A stretch of DNA of 64,000 nucleotides from GCA-2708415 sp964351905 (lineage in GTDB: Bacteria > Pseudomonadota > Alphaproteobacteria > Micavibrionales > Micavibrionaceae): NCBI GenBank assembly GCA_964351905.1, contig CAYGPG010000004.1, positions 44,527-108,526 of the forward strand, in the 5' to 3' direction. The position numbers were made by a program, and so were the translations under genes. The notes beneath the pieces are model-generated. The model was not told the origin of the DNA, searched no databases, and saw only the letters and a list, made by a program, of their open reading frames with translations. Below, one piece after another: positions 52,167 through 60,118 of the stretch (within the stretch, counting starts at the first letter, position 1; every line of letters begins with the position of its first letter).

Positions 52167-52787
52167 ATGGCCGAACAACAATATACAGAACTTCATGAAG
52201 CAGAAAATAACACAAAAGAGTTTAAATCTGGACGTCCGCGCTCCGAAAGCTCGCGCCGCTCCATCTTAGAAGCCACAAGACGTTTACTTACTCATACTTC
52301 TGTTCAAAAGCTATCAATCGAAGCCATTGCCCGCAAAGCAGGTGTTGGAAAAACCACAATCTATCGTTGGTGGCCTAATAAATCCGCTGTTGTCATGGAA
52401 GCCATTTTTTCACAACCTGCGTTTCACAATGTGATGCCGACCCCACGCAATGCCGTTGAAGGGGTTTCCATGCAAATTGATAAACTCTGCCGTCAGTTGG
52501 GTGGTAAAAATGGTCGTACCGTAGCCGAGATTATTGGCGAAGCCCAACCTGATGCTGAAAGTTTAAAGATTTTTATCAGTACGTTCCTGCAAGATCGCTA
52601 CAATAAGCTTAATTCCTACATTGAAGGCGGCAAGCAAACTAATGAGTTTGACGAAAATCTCGATACGGATAGCGCAATCGACGTGATCTTAGGCCCCATC
52701 TTCTTCCGTCTAATAAGCGGTCAAGAATTGGATGAAGGCTTTGTCAAAGATATGACGGCGATGCTGATTAAGTCTTTACGCGCTTAA
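52167..52787 (+). CDS. TetR-family transcriptional regulator
   Basis: 206 residues from MAEQQYTEL, with AAGGA upstream; the frame is open 21 codons earlier. The DNA-binding domain is GRPRSESSRRSILEATRRLL, then LSIEAIARKAGVGKTTIYRWWPNKSAVVMEA (in pieces). The C-terminal ligand domain resembles the TetR_C_33 type (DVILGPIFFRLISGQELDEGF). The target is unknown; a palindrome upstream suggests autoregulation. Confidence 0.92.
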   Translation: MAEQQYTELHEAENNTKEFKSGRPRSESSRRSILEATRRLLTHTSVQKLSIEAIARKAGVGKTTIYRWWPNKSAVVMEAIFSQPAFHNVMPTPRNAVEGVSMQIDKLCRQLGGKNGRTVAEIIGEAQPDAESLKIFISTFLQDRYNKLNSYIEGGKQTNEFDENLDTDSAIDVILGPIFFRLISGQELDEGFVKDMTAMLIKSLRA

Positions 52788-52816
52788 AGCCCCCATCCCC
52801 TAACAATCATATCCCA

Positions 52817-52901
52817 GTTGCGCCTTGGCTTTGTTCTCTGGCTAGGCGCTAGCGACGAAGAATAGGACACCTATTTTAGGAGCGACGCAACGACGCCAGA
52901 G
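52817..52901. repeat. Structured intergenic element
   Basis: Between tetR and gloA, the pairs GTTGCG/CGCAAC, CTCTGGC/GCCAGAG and AATAGG/CCTATT and a direct repeat AGCGACG (52851, 52881) lie within 85 bases. It is locally more GC-rich than its surroundings and is possibly another dispersed repeat. Confidence 0.4.
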
Positions 52902-52913
52902 GGCAAATGCAAG

Positions 52914-53369
52914 TTACCAACTGCCTGTGTTTTCCATGGACTTCCACGGCTCTTTCGGCTCTTGGTGCTCTCCTTTTTGTAACAGCTCAAACGAAATTCC
53001 ATCTGGTGACTTCACAAACGCCATGTGACCATCACGTGGTGGGCGGTTAATTGTCACGCCTGCATCATACAAGGCCTGACACGTCGCATAAATATCATCA
53101 ACGCGATATGCCAGATGGCCAAAATTGCGACCACCGTCATACTCTTCTGTTTTGCCATCTTCATCTGGCCAGTTATAAGTCAGTTCCAACATCGGCGCCT
53201 TATTCTCTTTCGCACTCTGCTTGTCTTCACCGGCCGCCAAAAATATCAAAGTGAATCTGCCCCCTTCATTTTCCATGCGGGATACTTCAACCATTCCTAA
53301 CTTGTTACAGTAAAAATCGAGCGATTCATCAATGTCTTTGATACGAACCATAGTGTGTAGATATTGCAT
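52914..53369 (-). CDS. gloA: Lactoylglutathione lyase (glyoxalase I)
   Basis: 151 residues from MQYLHTMVRI; an upstream ATG (53405) with AAAAGG nearby would add 12. VOC fold with two beta-alpha-beta-beta-beta units: LHTMVRIKDIDESLDFYCNKLGM, MLELTYNW, NFGHLAYRVDDI, and SPDGISFELLQKG. The metal ligands (His, Glu, His, Glu) are at the expected places. It converts the methylglyoxal-glutathione adduct to lactoylglutathione. Confidence 0.9.
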   Translation of the reverse strand: MQYLHTMVRIKDIDESLDFYCNKLGMVEVSRMENEGGRFTLIFLAAGEDKQSAKENKAPMLELTYNWPDEDGKTEEYDGGRNFGHLAYRVDDIYATCQALYDAGVTINRPPRDGHMAFVKSPDGISFELLQKGEHQEPKEPWKSMENTGSW

Positions 53370-53448
53370 TTTAAATCCTATGTTATTATTTCTCTGAATA
53401 CTCATATCAAACCTTTTCTTAAAGGCAAGGTTCCATTACATTAATCTC

Positions 53449-54732
53449 ATGTTTGAAAATATGAGCATTTTGGAATTTCAAAATCAACTGGTCGAATGGT
53501 TTTTATCATACGTCTGGACGATTGATTGCGGCATTCAGGCCACACTTATTGTTGCGGCTTTCGTGATCGCCTTTCTTATAAAACGCTTAATTAAGCCCCG
53601 CCTAAACGACCTGATTAATAAAATCAGCGTGCCTTATCGTGTTACTGAAATATTTTATAGCGCGCTGCGGCTGATTGTGCCGTTCTTGGCCATGATCTTT
53701 ATTACAATTTCCGCCAAAATCTTATCCAATACGGGCTTGGGCTTAAGCACTTATTTCGCAACGGGAATGGCAAAATTGCTTCTGGCATGGATTGTTATTC
53801 GTCTTGTTGTCCAAATTATTGAACATAAATTGGCGCGTAATGTTATCGCCTTTACCATCTGGGGCTTGGCGGCCTTAAGTATTTTTGGAATTTTAGATCA
53901 AACCATGACCACACTGGATGCGATTGGCTTTAGCATCGGTGATTTCAGACTCTCTGCCTTAAGTGTATCCAAAGGTATCTTTGGCATTTTCATTTTGCTT
54001 TACGGGGCCTTATTCTTTGCAAATTTATTAGATAAGCGCATTCAAAACTCACGCAGCCTTAATCCCTCTTCTCGCGTTCTAATTTCTAAAATTTCGCGTG
54101 TTGGCCTAATCGTAAGTGCTCTGCTTATTGGTGTTACGTCCGCAGGTATCGACCTCTCCATTTTTGCCGTCTTTTCTGGTGCCGTTGGTTTGGGTATTGG
54201 TTTTGGTCTACAAAAAGTTATTTCAAACCTCTTTAGCGGCATGCTCCTTCTCATGGATCAATCCATCAAACCGGGCGACATCATTGAAATGGACGGCACC
54301 TTCGGTTGGGTAAACCATATGGGCGCGCGCTATACCGAACTGGTCACGCGGGACAACAAATCCTACCTTGTGCCGAACGAAGAATTTATTACACAACATG
54401 TGGTCAACTGGTCACATGGCAATACTTTGGTGCGTGTCGAAACCAGCTTTGGCGTGCATTATGACTCTGATCCGCACGTCGTGCGTAAATTAGCGATCGA
54501 GGCCGCAGGAAAACCAGACCGCGTGGTAGACAGCCCCGCGCCCGTTTGTCACTTGGTTGAATTTGGTGATAGCTCGATTAACTTTGTTCTGCGCTATTGG
54601 ATCAAAGATGCGGAAAAAGGAATCGTAAATACAAAAGGCGACGTCATGCTCGCCCTTTGGGACATCCTAAAAGAAAACAACATCAAAATCCCTTATCCGC
54701 ACAGAGAAGTTTTTGTGCATAAGGAAGGTTAA
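53449..54732 (+). CDS. MscS-family mechanosensitive channel
   Basis: 427 residues. Four or five N-terminal membrane helices, then the pore helix (FAVFSGAVGLGIGFGLQKVISNLFSGMLLLMD in pieces) rich in Gly and Ala as in MscS TM3. The beta domain follows (IKPGDIIEMDGTFGWVNHMGARYTELVT in pieces) with the family pattern VPNEEFITQHVVNW, and the cytoplasmic alpha/beta domain. It is longer than E. coli MscS (286) at the N-terminus. It releases solutes on osmotic downshock. Confidence 0.93.
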   Translation: MFENMSILEFQNQLVEWFLSYVWTIDCGIQATLIVAAFVIAFLIKRLIKPRLNDLINKISVPYRVTEIFYSALRLIVPFLAMIFITISAKILSNTGLGLSTYFATGMAKLLLAWIVIRLVVQIIEHKLARNVIAFTIWGLAALSIFGILDQTMTTLDAIGFSIGDFRLSALSVSKGIFGIFILLYGALFFANLLDKRIQNSRSLNPSSRVLISKISRVGLIVSALLIGVTSAGIDLSIFAVFSGAVGLGIGFGLQKVISNLFSGMLLLMDQSIKPGDIIEMDGTFGWVNHMGARYTELVTRDNKSYLVPNEEFITQHVVNWSHGNTLVRVETSFGVHYDSDPHVVRKLAIEAAGKPDRVVDSPAPVCHLVEFGDSSINFVLRYWIKDAEKGIVNTKGDVMLALWDILKENNIKIPYPHREVFVHKEG

Positions 54733-55064
54733 GCAGCTAATACAAATTTAATACTACCCGTATTAGAATAATGCGCGGATCCAAGTCTGTATAATTTATC
54801 TGGTGTAATGTTATTATAACCAACAACATCAACCCACTCTACTAAATTGGCTACAGCTTTATCAGAAACCTTTGTTTCCGAGGACTCTAATTGAGAAATT
54901 ATAGACTCAACAATGTGACCTCTAATCACCTGCGTTTCCATAGGCATTATTTTCTCAGTGCTGTGACATCTAATAGTTGTCACAATTCCAAACTCTTTTG
55001 CTAACTTTAAAACACTTTCACGATCAGAAAACTGACCTTCTTTTTTAACTACGGTCGCTGACAT
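54729..55064 (-). CDS. Unknown small protein
   Basis: 111 residues from the ATG at 55064 with GAGG 6 bases upstream. Mixed helix and strand pattern (RESVLKLAKEFGIVTTIRCH, then HIVESIISQLESSETKVSDKAV). No signal peptide or recognised family. Its stop overlaps the end of the convergent mscS-like gene by 4 bases. AT-rich like the other unknown genes in the window. Confidence 0.6.
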   Translation of the reverse strand: MSATVVKKEGQFSDRESVLKLAKEFGIVTTIRCHSTEKIMPMETQVIRGHIVESIISQLESSETKVSDKAVANLVEWVDVVGYNNITPDKLYRLGSAHYSNTGSIKFVLAA

Positions 55065-55149
55065 CACACACCTCTTTTTTATTTTTATAATTATTTCCTC
55101 TTAAGGGATATTTTCAATACTTCTTTTTAATATATTACGTCAATTAAAA

Positions 55150-55180
55150 AATAAAAAAACGAGCCTGAAAGACCCGTTTT
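55150..55180 (-). terminator. Terminator downstream of the AhpD-like gene
   Basis: On the minus strand AAAACGGG pairs with CTCGTTTT (one mismatch), followed by a T-rich run. The interspersed repeat at 55213-55294 lies between it and the gene. Confidence 0.5.
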
Positions 55181-55212
55181 TGAAATAATATTACAAATAT
55201 ATGCTTCTTTGC

Positions 55213-55294
55213 CGTCATTGCGAGGAATATAATGACGAAGCAATCCAGAATATTTCTATTAAGCTCTGGATTGCCGCGCTTCGCTCGCAATGAC
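55213..55294. repeat. Interspersed palindromic repeat (CGTCATTGCGAGG family)
   Basis: CGTCATTGCGAGG at the left and CGCTCGCAATGAC at the right; inner arms CAATCCAGA and CTCTGGATTG complete a long hairpin. It is the simple form of the element at 1564-1698. Sequences of this type are widespread between genes in several bacterial groups. Confidence 0.8.
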
Positions 55295-55304
55295 AAAAAT
55301 GTGA

Positions 55305-55862
55305 CTAAGCCGCTTGCTGAACGTTCTCACTATTATTCATCGCAACTTCACCATCTAAAATTGCGCTCGCGGCGTGAATGACCGAGGCAATACGAACCGC
55401 GGTTTGAATTTCATCTTTGCTCACACCATGTTGAATGAGTTGTGCTTCGTGCGCGTCGATACACATACCACAGGCGTTGATCGCAGAAACGGCGAGCGAC
55501 CAAAGTTCGAAATCATTTTTTTCAACGCCCGGATTGCCGATGATGTTCATACGCAATTTTGCCTGCATGGTTTGGTATTCTTTATTTGATGCTAAATGCA
55601 CGAAACGATAATAAACATTATTCATCCCCATGATCGCGGCGGCGGCTTTGGCCGCTTCGAATGCTTCGGGTGATAAATTGCTTTGGGCTTCTGCCGTAAT
55701 TTGTGCAATTACAAATTCGTTACGTCCCGCCAACGCACTGGCCAACATCGTGCCCCATAACTGTTGCGGATTTAAGGTTTCATCATTCGCCAAGGAAGAT
55801 AGGTTTAATTTAATATCCTTCGCATAATCTGGCATTACATTTTTAATAGCTTCAATTGTCAT
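55305..55862 (-). CDS. ahpD: Alkyl hydroperoxidase AhpD
   Basis: 185 residues, the usual AhpD length. The active site is ACGMCIDAHE (Cys 131, Cys 134, His 138), with the proton-relay Glu upstream (EKNDFELW region). AhpD reduces the peroxiredoxin AhpC using lipoylated dehydrogenase components. It lies downstream of the peroxiredoxin gene in the same direction, so it is probably its reductant. Confidence 0.93.
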   Translation of the reverse strand: MTIEAIKNVMPDYAKDIKLNLSSLANDETLNPQQLWGTMLASALAGRNEFVIAQITAEAQSNLSPEAFEAAKAAAAIMGMNNVYYRFVHLASNKEYQTMQAKLRMNIIGNPGVEKNDFELWSLAVSAINACGMCIDAHEAQLIQHGVSKDEIQTAVRIASVIHAASAILDGEVAMNNSENVQQAA

Positions 55863-55888
55863 GATTCAAATCTCCATTCTATCATCTT

Positions 55889-55956
55889 GTCATTCTGAGC
55901 GTAGCGAAGAATCTCATTATTTTGCAGGAGATCCTTCAGCTTCGCTTCAGGATGAC
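55889..55956. repeat. Interspersed palindromic repeat (GTCATTCTGAGC family)
   Basis: GTCATTCTGAGCGTAGCGAA at the left and CTTCGCTTCAGGATGAC at the right, with an inner ATCTC/GAGAT pair. It sits between prx and ahpD, which are probably co-transcribed, so it lies within their mRNA. Confidence 0.8.
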
Positions 55957-55965
55957 AGTTATAAT

Positions 55966-56559
55966 TTATGCTGCTTTTTTAGTCTGCATATCATTTGCGA
56001 TTGCGCTTGGATCAATTGTATCCCCGCCTACGGCGCGGTTACATGGGCATAGCTCATCACTTTGAAGCGCATCAACAAGACGTAAAATCTCTTTAGGGTT
56101 ACGTCCTACGTTCAATGAGTTTACAGATACTTGTTGGATTACGTTGAATGGATCAACGATGAATGTTGCACGTAAAGCAACCCCTGCGTCACGATCACGA
56201 ACGCCTAAACCGTCAAGAAGTTGACCTGTTGTGTCAGCAAAGCTCCATTGATTTAGCTCTGCCAAATCTGGATGTTCACGACGCCATGCAAGCTTACAAA
56301 ATTCGTTGTCTGTGCTTCCGCCCAAAACAACACAATCACGATCTGCAAATTCTTCATTTAATTTTGCAAACTCAACAATTTCTGTTGGGCATACAAATGT
56401 GAAATCTTTTGGGTAATAGAAAAGAACTTTCCATTTGCCTTCAAAGCTGTCTTGTGTGATTTCTTCAAATGCGCTCTCGCCATTTTCTTCATGCTTCATG
56501 AATTTTGGCTTTACGCCTGTTACTGTAAATTCTGGTAATTTATCTCCAATGCCTAACAT
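55966..56559 (-). CDS. ahpC: 2-Cys peroxiredoxin (AhpC type)
   Basis: 197 residues. The peroxidatic Cys is in YPKDFTFVCPTEI (Cys 57) and the resolving Cys in DELCPCNR (Cys 171 or 173). It reduces hydrogen peroxide and organic peroxides. The length and pairing with AhpD match the AhpC/AhpD system of mycobacteria and some proteobacteria, which use AhpD instead of AhpF. Its promoter region is shared with the divergent oxyR. Confidence 0.95.
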   Translation of the reverse strand: MLGIGDKLPEFTVTGVKPKFMKHEENGESAFEEITQDSFEGKWKVLFYYPKDFTFVCPTEIVEFAKLNEEFADRDCVVLGGSTDNEFCKLAWRREHPDLAELNQWSFADTTGQLLDGLGVRDRDAGVALRATFIVDPFNVIQQVSVNSLNVGRNPKEILRLVDALQSDELCPCNRAVGGDTIDPSAIANDMQTKKAA

Positions 56560-56655
56560 TTTATCTCCTTATGGGTTTGATTGATTAGAGTTTAAATATA
56601 GTAAGAGTCGTGCATTGAAATCCAATGAATATATCCTTTATTATTCATTAATAAA

Positions 56656-56681
56656 ATCTATTGATAATTAAATAATTAGAT
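56656..56681. promoter_or_regulatory. Candidate OxyR-binding dyad between oxyR and ahpC
   Basis: ATCTA and TAGAT, 16 bases apart, in a very AT-rich divergent region; a further AATCTATT copy follows at 56687-56694. The layout fits a LysR-type site that controls both genes, but the match to the OxyR consensus is weak. Confidence 0.4.
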
Positions 56682-56695
56682 GAAATAATCTATTT

Positions 56696-57595
56696 ATGAA
56701 TAACTTTCCAACCTTCAAACAGATGCAATATCTTATGGCCTTGGCACAGGCGAAAAATTTTCGTAAAGCCTCAGAAGCCTGCCATATATCACAGCCAACC
56801 TTAAGCGCCGCCATCAAAGAAATGGAAAATTTATTAGGCGCAGATGTTCTGGACAGAAGCCAACATAAAAAAGTAATTTTCACCAGCTTTGGCAAAAATG
56901 TGTTAGAGACCACAAAACGCATTGCCCCCCTCATGGAGGATTTAAAAGAAAAAGCAAAGAATTTATCCGCCCCTTTTTCCGGCCCTATACGCATAGGGTT
57001 AATCCCAACCATTACCCCTTACCTTCTGCCAACAATACTTCCTGAGCTACAAAAAAAATACCCAAAGATTGAATGGCAAATTGTAGAAGGGATGAGCGCA
57101 AACCTCATACAAAAAATGAAAGATGGCGCGTTGGATCTTGCCATTATCGCCTTTCCTTATGAGATTGAAAATTTTGCCCATGAAGTGTTTTTTGAAGAAG
57201 AATTTTATTGTGCAGCTCCCAAAAACTTCTTTGGTCAGAAAAAAACAATTACTTATGATGACTTAGAAGATAAAACCTTACTTCTTTTAGAAGACGGACA
57301 TTGCCTTCGCGATCACGCCCTTTCTGCTTGCAAATTACAAGGCAAACGTGAAGAACAAGCTTTAAGCGCAACAAGCCTTCAAACGCTGATTCAAATGGTT
57401 GAGCATGGCTACGGTATAACGCTACTACCGCGCATGGTGATTGAAAGCAGTGTTGTCCCGCAAAATGTTGACATCTATCGTTTTAAAAATCCGAAACCAA
57501 CCCGAAAAATTGGGGTTGTTTGGCGGAAAAACGCCCCTAACCTATTAGAATTAAAGAATATTTCCAAAACTTTAAAGACCACCTTAAACGCCTAA
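56696..57595 (+). CDS. oxyR: Hydrogen peroxide sensor OxyR (LysR family)
   Basis: 299 residues. An N-terminal LysR helix-turn-helix (FRKASEACHISQPTLSAAIKEMENLLG in pieces), then the sensor domain with LLLLEDGHCLRDHALSAC: Cys 203 and Cys 212, nine apart as in the E. coli redox pair 199/208. Oxidation forms the disulfide that activates transcription. Divergent from ahpC-ahpD, its expected target. Confidence 0.93.
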   Translation: MNNFPTFKQMQYLMALAQAKNFRKASEACHISQPTLSAAIKEMENLLGADVLDRSQHKKVIFTSFGKNVLETTKRIAPLMEDLKEKAKNLSAPFSGPIRIGLIPTITPYLLPTILPELQKKYPKIEWQIVEGMSANLIQKMKDGALDLAIIAFPYEIENFAHEVFFEEEFYCAAPKNFFGQKKTITYDDLEDKTLLLLEDGHCLRDHALSACKLQGKREEQALSATSLQTLIQMVEHGYGITLLPRMVIESSVVPQNVDIYRFKNPKPTRKIGVVWRKNAPNLLELKNISKTLKTTLNA

Positions 57596-57687
57596 CTTTG
57601 AATACATAAAATTTTATCTAAATTTAGCGTAAAGTTAATTTTACCCTTGTAGAATAGATAGTTAGGGTATCGGTATAGGGGAATAAT

Positions 57688-60051
57688 TTGGAAGAATCTA
57701 ATTACACATTAGATGAGAATATTAACGTAGGATGCGGTTGTGCAGCTTGTCAAAGCGGACAGCCGCAAATTATTACCTCTGGTCAAGAAAACACATCCCC
57801 TGCCCCTCCTGGTGATCCTGCATTTGCGCCCAGCGGCGATGCCGAACCCAATGAATTTGCAAACTATCTCACCCATGGCTACTGGCAAGATACGGGCGGA
57901 CAAAATCGTTCTTGGACCCAAGACACAATTACTTACACAATCAGCTCAGAATTCACCGCTAGCCAAAAAGCCGGCCTTAAAATGGCTTTTGATCTTTGGG
58001 CAGATGTCGCCGACATTAATTTTAACGAAGTCTCCAGCGGCGCCGACATGATTTTATTAGAAGGCGACGATGGTCGCGCCTATTCCAGCTCAACCACGTC
58101 TGGCACAACCATTCTTTCCAACCGCATCTCTATTGATACCAATATCAGCAGTTGGAAAAATTTTAACGATCTAGGCGACTATGCCCTCATGACCGCCCTA
58201 CACGAAATTGGGCATTCCTTAGGGTTGGGGCACACAGGAAATTATAACGGCAGCGCGACATATAACAATGACGCGCAATGGGCGAATGACAGCCACCAAA
58301 TGACGGTGATGTCATATTTTTCTGACAACAATGTAGGCAGTGACCATTGGAACAGTACAAATGTTTGGCAATATTCTGCCACGCCGATGCTTATTGATAT
58401 TTTGGCGATACAAAACATCTATGGTGCGAATTATAACACCAGAAGCGGCAATACAACGTACGGATTTAATTCCAACGCGGGGCGCGATCAATTTGATTTT
58501 TCTATTGATGAAGTGCCGATTGCGATTTGGGATGGCGGCGGGATTGATACGCTTGATCTGTCTGGCTATTCAACCAATCAAACCATTACCTTAGAAGAAG
58601 GCGAATTCAGCAGCACGGGCTCCATGACCAACAACATCGTTATTGCCTACGGCACCGTGATTGAAAATGCGATTGGCGGCAGTGGTGATGACCGTATTTA
58701 CGGCAATGACGCAAACAACATTTTAAGTGGCGGCGCTGGCAATGACACATTCTTTGGCAGTCTCGGCAGAGACACCTTAAACGGCGGCGATGATACTGAC
58801 TCGCTCTTTTATAATTACAGTATTAGTGATTTTGTCTTTAACTTTATTGATAACGTCACCGTTGCCCTTTCTCATGTTGTAGATGCGTTCACAGACACCG
58901 CGTACAATATTGAAAATTTTATCTTCACTGAAGGAACCTACAGCTTTTCAGAATTAGAAGGTCTTTATGGCGCTTTATCCAATGTTGGTATGCGTTTATT
59001 TACGGGCGGTGGATCACTTTATACTCTCTATTTAGACACAGCAGAGACTGTCACAATCACAACACAAGATTTGGGACTTAGTGGGAACAGTGACGCACTT
59101 ACTTTCACACACAGCGCCTTTGGTACAACCATCAACTTTCTTGAAGACACGCCAGGGTCCAGCCTTGAATTTTCTGGTTCCAATGAAAATGACACGATTA
59201 CAATCGAAGGGGCACATACTAGATTATCCATAAAATTAAAAGCAAATGATGGCGATGACGTCATTACCATTAACACAATCGGAAACGATACCCTACATGG
59301 CGGTGATGGTAACGACATCATAAGTGCCGGCGGCGGTAATGACAGGATCTATGGCGAAGACGGTCGAGATACGCTTAATGGCGATGATGGACATGATAAA
59401 TTATACGGCGGCAATGATAACGATATCTTAAACGGTGGTAACGGCAATGATCAACTTATGGGTGATAATGGCGATGACACAATAAACGGCGGTGCCGGCA
59501 GCGATAAAATCCGTGGCGGTAACGGCAATGATACAATTAATGGCGGCAGCGGTGTTGACCTCATCTTCGGTCAAAATGATGATGATATTATCAATGGCGG
59601 CGATGATTGGGATCGTATCTTTGGCGGCAATGGTAATGACATTATTAGGGGCGATAATGGTGGAGACCGCCTCTATGGCGATAGCGGTCTAGATACAATT
59701 ATCGGCGGACAAGGATCAGATTTCCTTTATGGCGGATCAGATACCGATACAGATATTTTTGGATTTTCTGCAGATGAAAATGGCGTCGATAACATCCATA
59801 ATTTTGACTTAACCATTGATCAAATCAATATTACAGACCTTCTCACAGGTTATAATCATGGCACATCTGATATACTTGATTTTGTACAAATTGATCATGT
59901 TGGAACAACCTTTGAAATATCTGTTGACCGTGATGGTGGCGCAGATAATTTCCAAAGAGTAGGCATTGTCCAAACAGATATACTCAATACGCTAGACGCA
60001 CAAGATCTTCTTAATTCTGGCGCTCTCATAGCCAACGAAACTCTCATTTAA
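57688..60051 (+). CDS. RTX metalloprotease (M10, serralysin-like)
   Basis: 787 residues from a TTG with GGGGA upstream; no ATG fits. The zinc site is LHEIGHSLGLGH (172-182) and the Met-turn TVMSYFSD (about 206-213), the M10B pattern. Two RTX blocks: about 333-378, and a long one about 532-690 with over a dozen GGxGxDxL repeats. A type I secretion target domain ends the chain (INITDLLTGYNHG, then ETLI). The N-terminus carries a Cys cluster VGCGCAACQ (16, 18, 21) in the place of a propeptide. No signal peptide. It is probably exported and degrades proteins outside the cell. Confidence 0.93.
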   Translation: MEESNYTLDENINVGCGCAACQSGQPQIITSGQENTSPAPPGDPAFAPSGDAEPNEFANYLTHGYWQDTGGQNRSWTQDTITYTISSEFTASQKAGLKMAFDLWADVADINFNEVSSGADMILLEGDDGRAYSSSTTSGTTILSNRISIDTNISSWKNFNDLGDYALMTALHEIGHSLGLGHTGNYNGSATYNNDAQWANDSHQMTVMSYFSDNNVGSDHWNSTNVWQYSATPMLIDILAIQNIYGANYNTRSGNTTYGFNSNAGRDQFDFSIDEVPIAIWDGGGIDTLDLSGYSTNQTITLEEGEFSSTGSMTNNIVIAYGTVIENAIGGSGDDRIYGNDANNILSGGAGNDTFFGSLGRDTLNGGDDTDSLFYNYSISDFVFNFIDNVTVALSHVVDAFTDTAYNIENFIFTEGTYSFSELEGLYGALSNVGMRLFTGGGSLYTLYLDTAETVTITTQDLGLSGNSDALTFTHSAFGTTINFLEDTPGSSLEFSGSNENDTITIEGAHTRLSIKLKANDGDDVITINTIGNDTLHGGDGNDIISAGGGNDRIYGEDGRDTLNGDDGHDKLYGGNDNDILNGGNGNDQLMGDNGDDTINGGAGSDKIRGGNGNDTINGGSGVDLIFGQNDDDIINGGDDWDRIFGGNGNDIIRGDNGGDRLYGDSGLDTIIGGQGSDFLYGGSDTDTDIFGFSADENGVDNIHNFDLTIDQINITDLLTGYNHGTSDILDFVQIDHVGTTFEISVDRDGGADNFQRVGIVQTDILNTLDAQDLLNSGALIANETLI

Positions 60052-60067
60052 ATCAATAACTTCAAAT

Positions 60068-60097
60068 AAAAAAGGACACCTCAAAGCGTCCTTTTTT
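60068..60097. terminator. Bidirectional terminator between the two RTX genes
   Basis: AAAAAAGGAC (60068-60077) and GTCCTTTTTT (60088-60097), with T-runs on both strands, serve the convergent protease and giant RTX genes. Confidence 0.9.
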
Positions 60098-60118
60098 AAT
60101 AACTCGGTAGGATTAATT

